In this document: piece after piece, positions 1 through 7,282 of the stretch
Layout: the number at the start of each line of letters is the position of its first letter
How positions within the stretch are numbered: the stretch's first letter is position 1
From: a virus
Virus record (IMG/VR): IMGVR_UViG_3300001848_000095
Location: 1-36,838 of that record
Strand: one strand, 5' to 3'
Length of the DNA: 36,838 nt
The notes under the pieces: model-generated
The model's input: only the letters and a program-made list of their open reading frames with translations
The model's database searches: none
What the model was told of the DNA's origin: nothing
Translations under genes and position numbers: made by a program

Positions 1-783
1 GGTTCTGGTAATCCTGTTTTTGGTGGCGAGTTGTTGCGCCGTTTTGTGGCGCAACCTGGTGACGAGTTCACTATTTCTGGTGTTCGTGCTTCTGATGTGT
101 CGTTATATCCGAATGGGCCGTTGACTGTTTTTGAGGCTCCGAATCATGATGATCGTTGGACGTATGTGGTTGGTGCTGATGTGGCGGAAGGGTTGGAGCA
201 TGGTGATGCGACAGTTGCTTGGGTGTTGTGTGTCAATACTGGACAGCCTGTGGCTGTCTGGTATGGGCGTGTTGATCCTGATGTGTTTGGTGAGTCCATT
301 CTTCCTGCTATCGGGTGGTTTTATCGGAATGCTTTGATTGTTCCCGAGGTGAACAATCATGGTTTGACTGTGCTAAAAGCGTTGCAACGGTCGAAGTATA
401 AATGGATTTTTAAACGGCGTACGTTTACAAAGCGTGTGGATAAACCGTTGGAGTCGTTGGGCTGGTTGACAACTCATACGTCGAAACCGTTGTTGGTTGA
501 CGAGTTGGGTGGCTGGTTGCGGGATGTTGAGAACATTCCGCATTCTAAGACGTTGCACGAGTTGCGTACGTTTACTCGGAGTGCGAATGGTCGCATGTCG
601 GGTAGTCCGCATGATGACTGTGTTATGTCGTTGGGTATTGCTGTGCAGGGTTTAAAGTTTGCTCGTACTGAGGGCCGTTCTGGGGATGCTGATGCTTCTC
701 GTGTGAAGGGTTCGTTTGCTTGGTATGAGAAAATTTTGGATCGGAAACAGAAGGATACGGGGCGTTTGTCTCCTGTTGTGTGA
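1..783 (+). CDS. Terminase large subunit, C-terminal nuclease part (truncated by window start)
   Basis: This is the RNase H-like nuclease half of the DNA-packaging motor that cuts and translocates phage DNA into the prohead. The frame is open from base 1, so the ATPase half lies outside the window. Acidic residues in the expected order are visible: Asp in VVGADVAEG (about base 178), Glu in IVPEVNNHG (about base 346) and the Asp pair in HDDCVMSLGIA (about base 613). This order is typical of the metal-binding site of terminase nucleases. The N-terminal start appears at the other end of the window (36786). The Zn-ribbon gene and portal follow immediately, which is the usual packaging/head order. 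Confidence 0.85.
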   Translation, partial: GSGNPVFGGELLRRFVAQPGDEFTISGVRASDVSLYPNGPLTVFEAPNHDDRWTYVVGADVAEGLEHGDATVAWVLCVNTGQPVAVWYGRVDPDVFGESILPAIGWFYRNALIVPEVNNHGLTVLKALQRSKYKWIFKRRTFTKRVDKPLESLGWLTTHTSKPLLVDELGGWLRDVENIPHSKTLHELRTFTRSANGRMSGSPHDDCVMSLGIAVQGLKFARTEGRSGDADASRVKGSFAWYEKILDRKQKDTGRLSPVV

Positions 784-801
784 CGTTTGGGGTGTATTGT
801 T

Positions 802-1128
802 ATGACTGATTGTTTGAACTGTGGTCGTGAATGGCCTGAGGATAGGTTCAATAGAACCTGTCAGCAGCCTGATTGGTGTTTCGCTTGTCGTTCTAAGACG
901 TTGCGGGTTGCTTTTCAGGGTGGTAAAGAGTATTTTCATGAGTCTACTGAGAAGGAACGGTCTGATAAAGCGGTTGCTGAGGCTCGTGCAGCAGGTTTTG
1001 ATCCTGTTCCTATGGAAACTGGTAAGGGTTGGAATGGTGCTGCGGGTTCTACATTGAAAAAGATTGGTGATGTATCAAAAAAGGCTGGTGCTTTTGGTGG
1101 TAAGCCTGCTGTTTCTGCTGGTTTCTGA
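802..1128 (+). CDS. Small zinc-ribbon protein
   Basis: This 108-residue protein has an N-terminal four-cysteine pattern, CLNC then CQQPDWCFAC, that looks like a treble-clef or zinc-ribbon knuckle. A Lys/Gly/Ala-rich tail follows. I chose ATG 802 because it sits 7 bases after GGGGTG; an in-frame TTG at 787 has no better ribosome-binding site. Small Zn-binding proteins between terminase and portal are common in phages, and some are HNH-like packaging accessory nucleases. No HNH histidines are visible here, so the role is unknown. Confidence 0.6.
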   Translation: MTDCLNCGREWPEDRFNRTCQQPDWCFACRSKTLRVAFQGGKEYFHESTEKERSDKAVAEARAAGFDPVPMETGKGWNGAAGSTLKKIGDVSKKAGAFGGKPAVSAGF

Positions 1129-1139
1129 GAGGTTTGTTC

Positions 1140-3026
1140 ATGTTGTACGATAATTCTGGTGCCCAAAAGTCGGATTCGACAGTTTTTGAACAAAAACTGT
1201 CGCTTGGTTCATGCACTACTCGTGTTCAGGACGCTATGCGGTGGCGTAAAAACGCTGGTTTTGATGAGAAGTGGGCTAAGATCATCAAGTTGTATGCTAA
1301 TCAGTACGAGTATGGTGAACTTTCTGGCTATGATGACATTATTGCACCTAATATGATGTTTTCTACTGCAAATGTGATTGTTCCTTCATTGATGGTAAAC
1401 TATCCGAAGGTCACTGTGACTGCTCGTCGGCCCGAAATGGCTGGTCAGGCTGCTGTTGTTGAGGCTATGGTGAACTATTTGTGGCAGCATTTTGATTTCC
1501 AAGAAGAATTGCGGCTTGCTACGAAGGATTTTGTGGCTTTGGGTCTTGGTATTGTTAAGGTTACTTGGTTGTTGCAGGAAGAAGTTGAGGATACACCACA
1601 TGATGTGTGGGTGGAGGATGTTCAGGAGGCTTTGACGCAGCGTGCTAGGGCTATGTTGCAGGCTCAGCAGGCTGGTTTGGATACTTCGATGCCTTCTGAG
1701 GAAGAAGTTATTGGTTTGGTGCCTACGACTCGGACGATTGCCGTGCAGGATCGTCCGCATGCTGAACGTGTATCGCCGTTTGATGTGTATGTTGATCCTG
1801 ATGCTACTCGTTTTAAGAATGCACGCTGGGTTGCTCAGCGCATGTATGTTCCTTTGCAGGAAGCAAAGGATTATGAAGGCTGGTCGGAGAAGGCTCGCAA
1901 GAAACTTAAGGGTTCTGCTATGTCGCAGGCAAAGAAGGATTATGATTTGATGTTCCGTGGTGAGGAACGTGGTCGTGAATCCGATTTTGTTGTGGTGTGG
2001 GAGTATTATGATCTGATTGCCCGCAAGGTTTGTACGTTTGCTGAGGGTTGTCCTGAGTGGCTGGTTGAACCTACTGATTTTCCGTATCCATTTGGGCATC
2101 CTTTTGTGTTCTTTTTGAATCATGTGGTACCTGAAAAGTTGTATCCGATGGGTGATCTAGAGTCGATTTTGCCGTTGCAGATCGAGTTGGCTTTGACTAG
2201 GACGCAGATGGTGAATGACCGTAAGCGTTATCGCCGTATGTATATGTATAAGCCTGACATGATTGGGCCTGATGGTTTGGCTGCGTTGACTTCTTCGGAT
2301 GATAATGCTTTGATTCCTGTGGATTCGGATGGCCCGTTTGCTGAGGTGATTGCTCCGATGGCGACTACTTCGTTGCCGCCAGAGTTTTATAATCAGACTG
2401 CTATGATTTTGGATGATATGGATCGTACTTCTGCTGTTACTGAGTATCAGCGTGGTTCGGTGTCGGAGGTTCGTCGTACTGCGACTGAGGCTTCGATGAT
2501 TCAGGATATGTCGAATGCTCGGTCGGCTGATAAGTTGGCTACGATTGAGCGTGCGATTGGTGAGGTTGCTCAACGATGTGTGCAGTTGGCTCAGGAGTTT
2601 ATGACGACTGAGCAGGTTGCTAAGGTTGTTGGCCCTGATGGTGCGACCCAGTGGATTCCGTATGATCGTGAGGCGGTTGCTGGCGAGTATGATTTTGTTG
2701 TTGAGGCTGGTTCTACGCAGCCGATGAATGAGTCGTTCCGTCGCCAGTCGGCTTTGCAGTTGTTGGATGCTATGGCACCGTTTATTTCGGCTGGTGTTGT
2801 TGATCCTGCTAAGTTGGCTGAGCATGTGATGCGTAATGGTTTTGGTATTAAAGACCCGTCTGCGTTTATTAATACGCAGCCTGCGGGGGCTGCGGGTACT
2901 GGTGTTGGTGGTGTGGCGCAGCCTGCACCACCTGCTGGTTTGTCTGCTGGTGGTCAGGGTCAGCCTGATTTGATGGCATTGATGGCGCAGCAAGGTATGC
3001 CTCAGCAGGGTATGCCGCAGGGTTGA
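1140..3026 (+). CDS. Portal protein
   Basis: This is the probable dodecameric portal, through which DNA is packaged and to which the tail attaches. It has 628 residues, within the range of podovirus portals. It starts at ATG 1140, six bases after GAGAGG. Visible features are the N-terminal helical region with WAKIIKLYANQYEYGE and IAPNMMFSTANVIVPSL, a middle region with PFDVYVDPDATR, and the C-terminal helical segment with RTATEASMIQDMSNAR. The C-terminus is a Gly/Gln/Pro-rich tail with repeated QQGMPQ. Position between terminase and scaffold/capsid supports the call. Codons 15-20 (VFEQKL) are formed by the strongest copy of the dispersed palindrome (1177-1202). Confidence 0.8.
   Translation: MLYDNSGAQKSDSTVFEQKLSLGSCTTRVQDAMRWRKNAGFDEKWAKIIKLYANQYEYGELSGYDDIIAPNMMFSTANVIVPSLMVNYPKVTVTARRPEMAGQAAVVEAMVNYLWQHFDFQEELRLATKDFVALGLGIVKVTWLLQEEVEDTPHDVWVEDVQEALTQRARAMLQAQQAGLDTSMPSEEEVIGLVPTTRTIAVQDRPHAERVSPFDVYVDPDATRFKNARWVAQRMYVPLQEAKDYEGWSEKARKKLKGSAMSQAKKDYDLMFRGEERGRESDFVVVWEYYDLIARKVCTFAEGCPEWLVEPTDFPYPFGHPFVFFLNHVVPEKLYPMGDLESILPLQIELALTRTQMVNDRKRYRRMYMYKPDMIGPDGLAALTSSDDNALIPVDSDGPFAEVIAPMATTSLPPEFYNQTAMILDDMDRTSAVTEYQRGSVSEVRRTATEASMIQDMSNARSADKLATIERAIGEVAQRCVQLAQEFMTTEQVAKVVGPDGATQWIPYDREAVAGEYDFVVEAGSTQPMNESFRRQSALQLLDAMAPFISAGVVDPAKLAEHVMRNGFGIKDPSAFINTQPAGAAGTGVGGVAQPAPPAGLSAGGQGQPDLMALMAQQGMPQQGMPQG
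1177..1202. repeat. Dispersed palindrome copy 1 (12-bp arms, in portal gene)
   Basis: Core GTTTTTG-AA-CAAAAAC (1182-1197) is extended by CGACA and TGTCG to a 26-base inverted repeat with exact 12-base arms. It encodes TVFEQKLS at the start of the portal. Confidence 0.9.
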
Positions 3027-3077
3027 TTGTTACGTTTCTGTCTTTATTTGTAGAGTTAGTTTCTTTAAGGAGTTATG

Positions 3078-3434
3078 ATGGCTTATAGTGATAACCAGGC
3101 TGGTCAAGTTAGCGAGCGTTTTTTGAACCGTCCTACTTATCGTAGTGCTACTGGTACGACTGATACTTTGGTGACTTCGGATGTTGATGCTATTATCAAC
3201 TATAGCAATGTTGCTGCTGTTACTGTTACGGTTCCGATTGCTACCACGTTTGTTGCGCCTGTTGGTACTGTGATTACTTTGATTTCGACTGGTGCTGGTG
3301 GTGTGACTGTGAACCGTTCGGGTTCGGACACGATTAATGGTGGTACTACGGGTGTTGCGGTTGCTACTACGACTGCGAAGCGTTTGATGAAGGTTTCGGA
3401 AACGTCGGGTGTTTCGGCCTGGTTGCTTTACTGA
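3078..3434 (+). CDS. Small beta-rich virion protein, possibly decoration or fibre-domain type
   Basis: This 118-residue protein is dominated by Val/Thr/Ala/Gly beta strands (AAVTVTVPIATTF, GTVITLISTGAGGVTVN). Such a beta pattern is often found as a module in phage fibre and head-decoration proteins. AAGGAG lies five bases before ATG 3078, and an ATG at 3075 would be too close, so 3078 is preferred. It lies between portal and scaffold, so a head role is likely, but no specific function can be assigned. Confidence 0.55.
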   Translation: MAYSDNQAGQVSERFLNRPTYRSATGTTDTLVTSDVDAIINYSNVAAVTVTVPIATTFVAPVGTVITLISTGAGGVTVNRSGSDTINGGTTGVAVATTTAKRLMKVSETSGVSAWLLY

Positions 3435-3435
3435 T

Positions 3436-3582
3436 ATGGGCAAGTTGTATGGTAGTAGCGCACCTAAGCGCAAGAATCATTATAAGGTGAATACTGGTTC
3501 TCCTACGGGTTCTGGTATTGCTGCTCATACTCCTTCCCATTTCAAGAAGTTTGGTTTGGGTAGTAAGATTAAGGGTGGCTGA
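3436..3582 (+). CDS. Tiny basic protein (48 aa)
   Basis: ATG 3436 follows the previous stop by one base. The 48-residue product is rich in Lys/Gly/Ser (MGKLYGSSAPKRKNHYK and FGLGSKIKGG) and has no predicted membrane segment. It is the first of four consecutive basic proteins placed between the head genes and the scaffold. Its stop overlaps the next start (TGATG), implying translational coupling. The function is unknown; virion-internal DNA-binding is only an inference from charge and position. Confidence 0.6.
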   Translation: MGKLYGSSAPKRKNHYKVNTGSPTGSGIAAHTPSHFKKFGLGSKIKGG

Positions 3583-3749
3583 TGCCTGTTAAGAAGAAGC
3601 ATCCTGGGTTTGCTGCTGTGCAGAAAAAGATTGCACGAAAGCAGGGTATCCCGATGGAACGTGCTGGTGCTATTTTGGCTGCTGGTGCGCGTAAGGCTAG
3701 TAAGTCCGCTAAGCGGGCTAATCCTCGTTTGAAGAAAGTGAAGGGCTGA
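3582..3749 (+). CDS. Tiny lysine-rich protein (55 aa)
   Basis: It begins MPVKKKHPGFAAVQKKIARK and ends RANPRLKKVKG, with an alanine-rich centre GAILAAGARKAS. Similar short proteins (KK..F..V...IA.K.G....A.AI.A...R.AS..AK..NP.LK.VK) occur in head regions of other phages as conserved unknowns, from my memory of such families. The start overlaps the previous stop by one base. The net charge is strongly positive. Confidence 0.65.
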   Translation: MPVKKKHPGFAAVQKKIARKQGIPMERAGAILAAGARKASKSAKRANPRLKKVKG

Positions 3750-3751
3750 TT

Positions 3752-3874
3752 ATGGCTGGTATGAAGAAGGTTGCAAAGAAGTCGATGAAGGGTGTAAAGT
3801 TGGGTAAGGCTATGCCGCCTGCAAAGCGGCCTGGTGCTAAGAATCCGACTGCACATAAGATGAAGGCTTGCTGA
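3752..3874 (+). CDS. Tiny lysine-rich protein (40 aa)
   Basis: This 40-residue product, beginning MAGMKKVAKKSMKGVKLGKA, has many Lys residues and no acidic residue. ATG 3752 lies two bases after the previous stop, and the next gene starts two bases after its own stop. Composition and spacing match its neighbours, so it looks like a genuine member of the basic cluster and not chance. The function is unknown. Confidence 0.55.
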   Translation: MAGMKKVAKKSMKGVKLGKAMPPAKRPGAKNPTAHKMKAC

Positions 3875-3875
3875 T

Positions 3876-4151
3876 TTGACAATCAAGCGTGGTAGTGAAA
3901 CTTTTGCTGGCTATAACAAGCCGAAACGCACTCCGAATAATCCTAAAAAGTCACATGCTGTGTTGGCTAAAGAGGGTTCGAAGATTAAGTTGATTCGGTT
4001 TGGTCAGCAAGGTGTGCAGGGTTCACCGAAAAAGGCTGGTGAATCTCCTGCATATCGGGCTAGGCGTGAAGCGTTTAAGGCTCGTCATGCTAAAAATATT
4101 GCTAAAGGCAAAATGTCTGCCGCATATTGGGCAAACAAAGTTAAATGGTAG
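3876..4151 (+). CDS. Conserved basic phage protein ending in SAAYWANKVKW
   Basis: This 91-residue protein has the motifs HAVLAKEGSKIKLIRFGQQG, GSPKKAGESPAYRARREAFK and ARHAKNIAKGKMSAAYWAN. I recognise these as a short conserved family found in many phage head modules, although I cannot give its biochemical role. The start is TTG 3876, two bases after the previous stop. No strong Shine-Dalgarno is visible, so coupling to the upstream gene is likely. It is very basic, like the three genes before it. Confidence 0.7.
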   Translation: MTIKRGSETFAGYNKPKRTPNNPKKSHAVLAKEGSKIKLIRFGQQGVQGSPKKAGESPAYRARREAFKARHAKNIAKGKMSAAYWANKVKW

Positions 4152-4182
4152 AATAACCCTGTTGGGATTCTGAAAGGAAAAA

Positions 4183-5103
4183 ATGAGTAACGATTTGATG
4201 ACCATGTTCGATGAGGCTTCGACTGAAACGGACAGTGTTGTTGAGGATTCGTTGTCGCAGAATGCGAATGTGCATTTGGGTGATGACGATATCGAAACAT
4301 CTGTTGATGTTTCGGATGATAGTGAAGTTGATGATACTGACGAGGACATTGATGAGCAGGACGATGCAGGTTCTGATTCGGATGATGCACCCGAGGATGT
4401 GTTTGATTTTGACTCTATCAAGGATAAAACTGTTTCTGTGACGGTGAATGGGGAAACCTTTGAGGTTCCGTTGGCCGAGTTGCGAAATGGTTACATGCGT
4501 CAGGCTGATTACACTCGTAAGACGCAGCAGGTTGCTGCGGATGCGGATGTGTTGAAGTGGGCACGTGAAATGCAGGAGGCGTTTAGGGTTGATCCTGCGG
4601 GCAGTATTCGTTATTTGCAAGAACAGTTTGGTTTGCAAACGCAGAATGCTGATCCGTTTGAGGATGTTGATCCTGAGGTTAAGCCGATTGTTGATGAACT
4701 GAGGCGTACACAGCAGGAGTTGGCAGAGTTGCGACGGCAGTCGCAGTCGTTGCAGGCTTCTCGTGTGGATGCTGAGGTTCAGGCCGAGTTGGATTCGATG
4801 CGGTCACGTTATCAGGATTTTGATCCGATGCAGGTATTGCCGATTGCTATTGAGAATGGTTTGTCAATGGATAAGGCGTACAAGTTGTGGAAGGCTGACA
4901 AGTTGGAAGTCGATCTGCGTATTGCTGAGGAGGCCCGTATCAAGGCTGAGAAGGCTGCTGCGAGTCGTGAGAAGGCTCGCAAGGCGAAGGCAACTGTTGT
5001 TGCTGGTTCTTCGAAGCAGGTTGCGGATGCTGATGATTCGTGGAAGCGTTTTGATTCTTTCGAGGATATCTTTGCTTACGAAGTTGAAAAGACACGTTCA
5101 TAA
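4183..5103 (+). CDS. Scaffolding protein
   Basis: This 306-residue protein should template capsid assembly and leave or be degraded before DNA packaging. The first 80 residues are extremely acidic (many D/E/S). A module follows with VTVNGETFEVPLAELRNGYM and RQADYTRKTQQVA, which I know as a frequent signature in phage scaffold proteins. Then comes a Gln/Glu/Arg-rich coiled coil (about residues 140-275). ATG 4183 is preceded by GAAAGG. It lies directly upstream of the major capsid gene, as expected. Confidence 0.85.
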   Translation: MSNDLMTMFDEASTETDSVVEDSLSQNANVHLGDDDIETSVDVSDDSEVDDTDEDIDEQDDAGSDSDDAPEDVFDFDSIKDKTVSVTVNGETFEVPLAELRNGYMRQADYTRKTQQVAADADVLKWAREMQEAFRVDPAGSIRYLQEQFGLQTQNADPFEDVDPEVKPIVDELRRTQQELAELRRQSQSLQASRVDAEVQAELDSMRSRYQDFDPMQVLPIAIENGLSMDKAYKLWKADKLEVDLRIAEEARIKAEKAAASREKARKAKATVVAGSSKQVADADDSWKRFDSFEDIFAYEVEKTRS

Positions 5104-5122
5104 ATAGAAAGGATGGGGTATC

Positions 5123-6058
5123 ATGTCGAACCCGAACTTTGACAATATTGTTGCTACTACTCTTAAGCGTTATTTTACTGAGGGTGGGAAGGCTGTTGAC
5201 AACATTTTTAAGCGTAGTGCTGCGCTTGACTGGTTGCAGAATACCGCTAAGATTGATGCTCAGGGCGGTTCTACTGCTGTGTTTCCGCTTCAGTATAAGG
5301 CGAACAGTTCGTTCCAATACTACTCGGGTTATGATGCTCTTACGCCTGTGCATGGTGAAGAACTTGTGACTGCTGCCGAGTATTCGTGGAAGCAGGCTGC
5401 GATCTTTATTCCCATGTCGGGTATGGAGGAAGCGAAGAACAGCGGTGATCGTGCTGTTGTCAAGTTGTTGCAGACGAAGGTGGAGAATGCTGAGATGACT
5501 GCTGCTGAGCAGTTTGAGACTGCGTTCTTGCAGAACACTGGTACTGAATCTAGCGGTAAGGCTTGGGGTGGTTTGCCGAACCTGGTTGGTACTGGTGTCA
5601 GTGGCGGTATTGATGGTGGAACTTATGCCTATTGGCAGTCGTATACTCCAACTACGGCTACTTATTCGCTGTCGTTGCATTCGAAGGCTTACAACACTGT
5701 GTCGTATGGTGGTGACGCTTGTGACTTCCAGATCACGACTCAGACCTTGTGGGAAACCTATGAAGGCAAGTTGCAGCCAAACCAGCGTTTCACTGATGCC
5801 AAGACTGCGGAGTCGGGTTTCACGAACCTGTTGCACCGTGGATCGAAGGTTGTGTGGAGCGATCTGATGCCCGCTACTTACTGGTACTTCTTGAACAGCC
5901 GTCATGTTAAGTTGGCTGTTTTGTCGGGTAACTGGATGAAGTTCCGTGGTTTTGTGGAGCCGTATGATCGTGACGCTAAGTATGGTCTTATCACCTGCTA
6001 TGGTGCGTTCGGTACGAACGGTCGCCGTTACCTCGGTCGTGCTATCTGGACTCCCTGA
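5123..6058 (+). CDS. Major capsid protein
   Basis: This 311-residue protein directly follows the scaffold gene and precedes a strong terminator, the usual place for the major capsid subunit. The pattern FPLQYKANSSFQYYSGYD, EELVTAAEYSWKQAAIFIP and AAEQFETAFLQNTGT resembles HK97-fold capsid proteins of small podoviruses, where paired strands and a long spine helix are expected. The start is ATG 5123, eight bases after GAAAGGA. Codon choice uses more C-ending codons than neighbouring late genes, consistent with very high expression. Confidence 0.85.
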   Translation: MSNPNFDNIVATTLKRYFTEGGKAVDNIFKRSAALDWLQNTAKIDAQGGSTAVFPLQYKANSSFQYYSGYDALTPVHGEELVTAAEYSWKQAAIFIPMSGMEEAKNSGDRAVVKLLQTKVENAEMTAAEQFETAFLQNTGTESSGKAWGGLPNLVGTGVSGGIDGGTYAYWQSYTPTTATYSLSLHSKAYNTVSYGGDACDFQITTQTLWETYEGKLQPNQRFTDAKTAESGFTNLLHRGSKVVWSDLMPATYWYFLNSRHVKLAVLSGNWMKFRGFVEPYDRDAKYGLITCYGAFGTNGRRYLGRAIWTP

Positions 6059-6082
6059 GTTCTGATACACTTTCTGCCGATT

Positions 6083-6112
6083 GATGGGAGGGGGGTTCGC
6101 CTCCCTCCCATC
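6083..6112 (+). terminator. Stem-loop terminator after the capsid gene
   Basis: A 13-bp stem (GATGGGAGGGGGG pairing with CCTCCCTCCCATC, including one G-T pair) closes on a TTCG tetraloop and is followed by a short T-rich stretch. It sits 24 bases after the capsid stop and probably attenuates transcription into the tail genes, boosting the capsid:tail ratio. Confidence 0.75.
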
Positions 6113-6132
6113 TTCGTTTCTAAGGAGTTATT

Positions 6133-6321
6133 GTGGTTATCAAGGATGCTGTTGCTAAGGTTCGTAAGGCTATTGCTGCCGCTATTGCTACTGCTGTGGT
6201 TGGTGCTGTTGGTCGTTGGATCAGTTTGGATGCTGGGACTGTTCAGGCTTTGGTTGAGGCTGCGATTGTGGCTGTTGTTGTGTGGGCTGTTCCGAATGCT
6301 AAGGATGTGTTTGATGCCTGA
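6133..6321 (+). CDS. Small membrane protein, holin candidate
   Basis: This 62-residue protein starts at GTG 6133, five bases after TAAGGAG. It has two hydrophobic stretches (AIAAAIATAVVGAVGRWI and ALVEAAIVAVVVWAVP) separated by a short polar turn, giving a two-membrane-span topology. The pattern ending in V(P)N after the second span resembles small phage holins. However, the endolysin is 10 kb away next to another membrane protein (16597), so the call is tentative. It follows the capsid terminator directly. Confidence 0.5.
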   Translation: MVIKDAVAKVRKAIAAAIATAVVGAVGRWISLDAGTVQALVEAAIVAVVVWAVPNAKDVFDA

Positions 6322-6586
6322 TTTGACAGTCACTTGGAAGGGTGCTGTACCGTTTGAGGCTGCTTATGGGCAGTCATCGCAGAATGGTAAGGGTGTTGTG
6401 TTTGATGCGTTGGCTATGGCTGGCGGTTTTGATATTCGTTCTGCTAATGATGGGATTCAGGAGCAGTCGTATCGTGGTGCGGTGCCATATTCTTCGGATG
6501 AGGATTTCGAGTGGGCAGCAGAGTTTGAGGCTGCTCAGGAAGAAATTGAGATTCCGAAGCGTGGTCGTGCTAAGAAAGATGGTTGA
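6314..6586 (+). CDS. Hypothetical late protein (90 aa)
   Basis: ATG 6314 overlaps the preceding stop by eight bases and is preceded by AAGGATG at a good distance, indicating translational coupling. The protein starts MPDLTVTWKGAVPFEAAYGQ, has an acidic C-terminal third (SSDEDFEWAAEFEAAQEEIE) and ends in a basic tail, PKRGRAKKDG. No family was recognised. It lies just before the head-tail adaptor. Confidence 0.6.
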   Translation: MPDLTVTWKGAVPFEAAYGQSSQNGKGVVFDALAMAGGFDIRSANDGIQEQSYRGAVPYSSDEDFEWAAEFEAAQEEIEIPKRGRAKKDG

Positions 6587-6588
6587 TT

Positions 6589-7278
6589 ATGGCTTTGACG
6601 TTGCAACAGATGCGTGATTTTGTTCGGACGCATGCGGACGCTGATGCGACCGATGCGCCTGATGCTACGTTGGATGTGTATGCTCGTATCGCTTATAACG
6701 ATATTCATACTCGTACTAATTTTCCGTTGTTGCAAACTTCAGATACGTTCACTACTGTTGCGGGTCAGTCGGAGTATACGTTTGCTAGTATTGGTGATTT
6801 GAATAAGATTACGGCTGTTATTGATTCACAGAATTTGGGTCGTAGTTTGATTTATATTTCTGAGTCGGATGGCGATTTGGCGTTTGGTGCCCCTGTTGGT
6901 ATGTCGTCTGATGTGGCTACGGCATATACGGTGTATAATGATGTGTTGAAGTTGTATCCGAAGCCGTCAGTTTCTGGCAAAATTTATACTGTGCGTGGGT
7001 TGCGTAATCCTGCTTCGTGGCCTAATGGTTCTGGTTCTTCTCCTGATTTGCCTGTTGCGTTGCATGATGCTATCTCATGGTACATGTTGTCGTCATATTA
7101 TTTGTCTCAGGAGGATGTGAATCTGGCTGGGGTGTATTTGCGTGAGTATGAGCAGATGGTTGACAAGTTTGTTCGTAATGAGTCGTTCAAAGATTTTGGT
7201 GCCCGTAATCATGTTATGGGTGGTCAAAACTATTATGCACCCAACTTTACTCGTTGGGTGCGTGGAATGTTGGAGTGA
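6589..7278 (+). CDS. Head-tail adaptor (connector) protein
   Basis: This 229-residue protein begins MALTLQQMRDFVRTHADADA, with a helical N-terminus and YARIAYNDIHTRTNFPLL. A beta region follows (TVAGQSEYTFAS), then a helical C-terminus (YYLSQEDVNLAGVYLREYEQ). This organisation matches the phage adaptor family that bridges portal and tail in short-tailed phages. ATG 6589 is used; the upstream stop overlaps the preceding codons. It lies directly upstream of the beta-propeller tail protein, an arrangement common in such phages. Confidence 0.7.
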   Translation: MALTLQQMRDFVRTHADADATDAPDATLDVYARIAYNDIHTRTNFPLLQTSDTFTTVAGQSEYTFASIGDLNKITAVIDSQNLGRSLIYISESDGDLAFGAPVGMSSDVATAYTVYNDVLKLYPKPSVSGKIYTVRGLRNPASWPNGSGSSPDLPVALHDAISWYMLSSYYLSQEDVNLAGVYLREYEQMVDKFVRNESFKDFGARNHVMGGQNYYAPNFTRWVRGMLE

Positions 7279-7282
7279 TTAG

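Noticed and set aside
1386-2123. Long minus-strand open frame opposite the portal gene, and similar shadows opposite other late genes
   Set aside because: The mirror frames exist because of the codon bias (few stops on the opposite strand) and have no start signals or family features.
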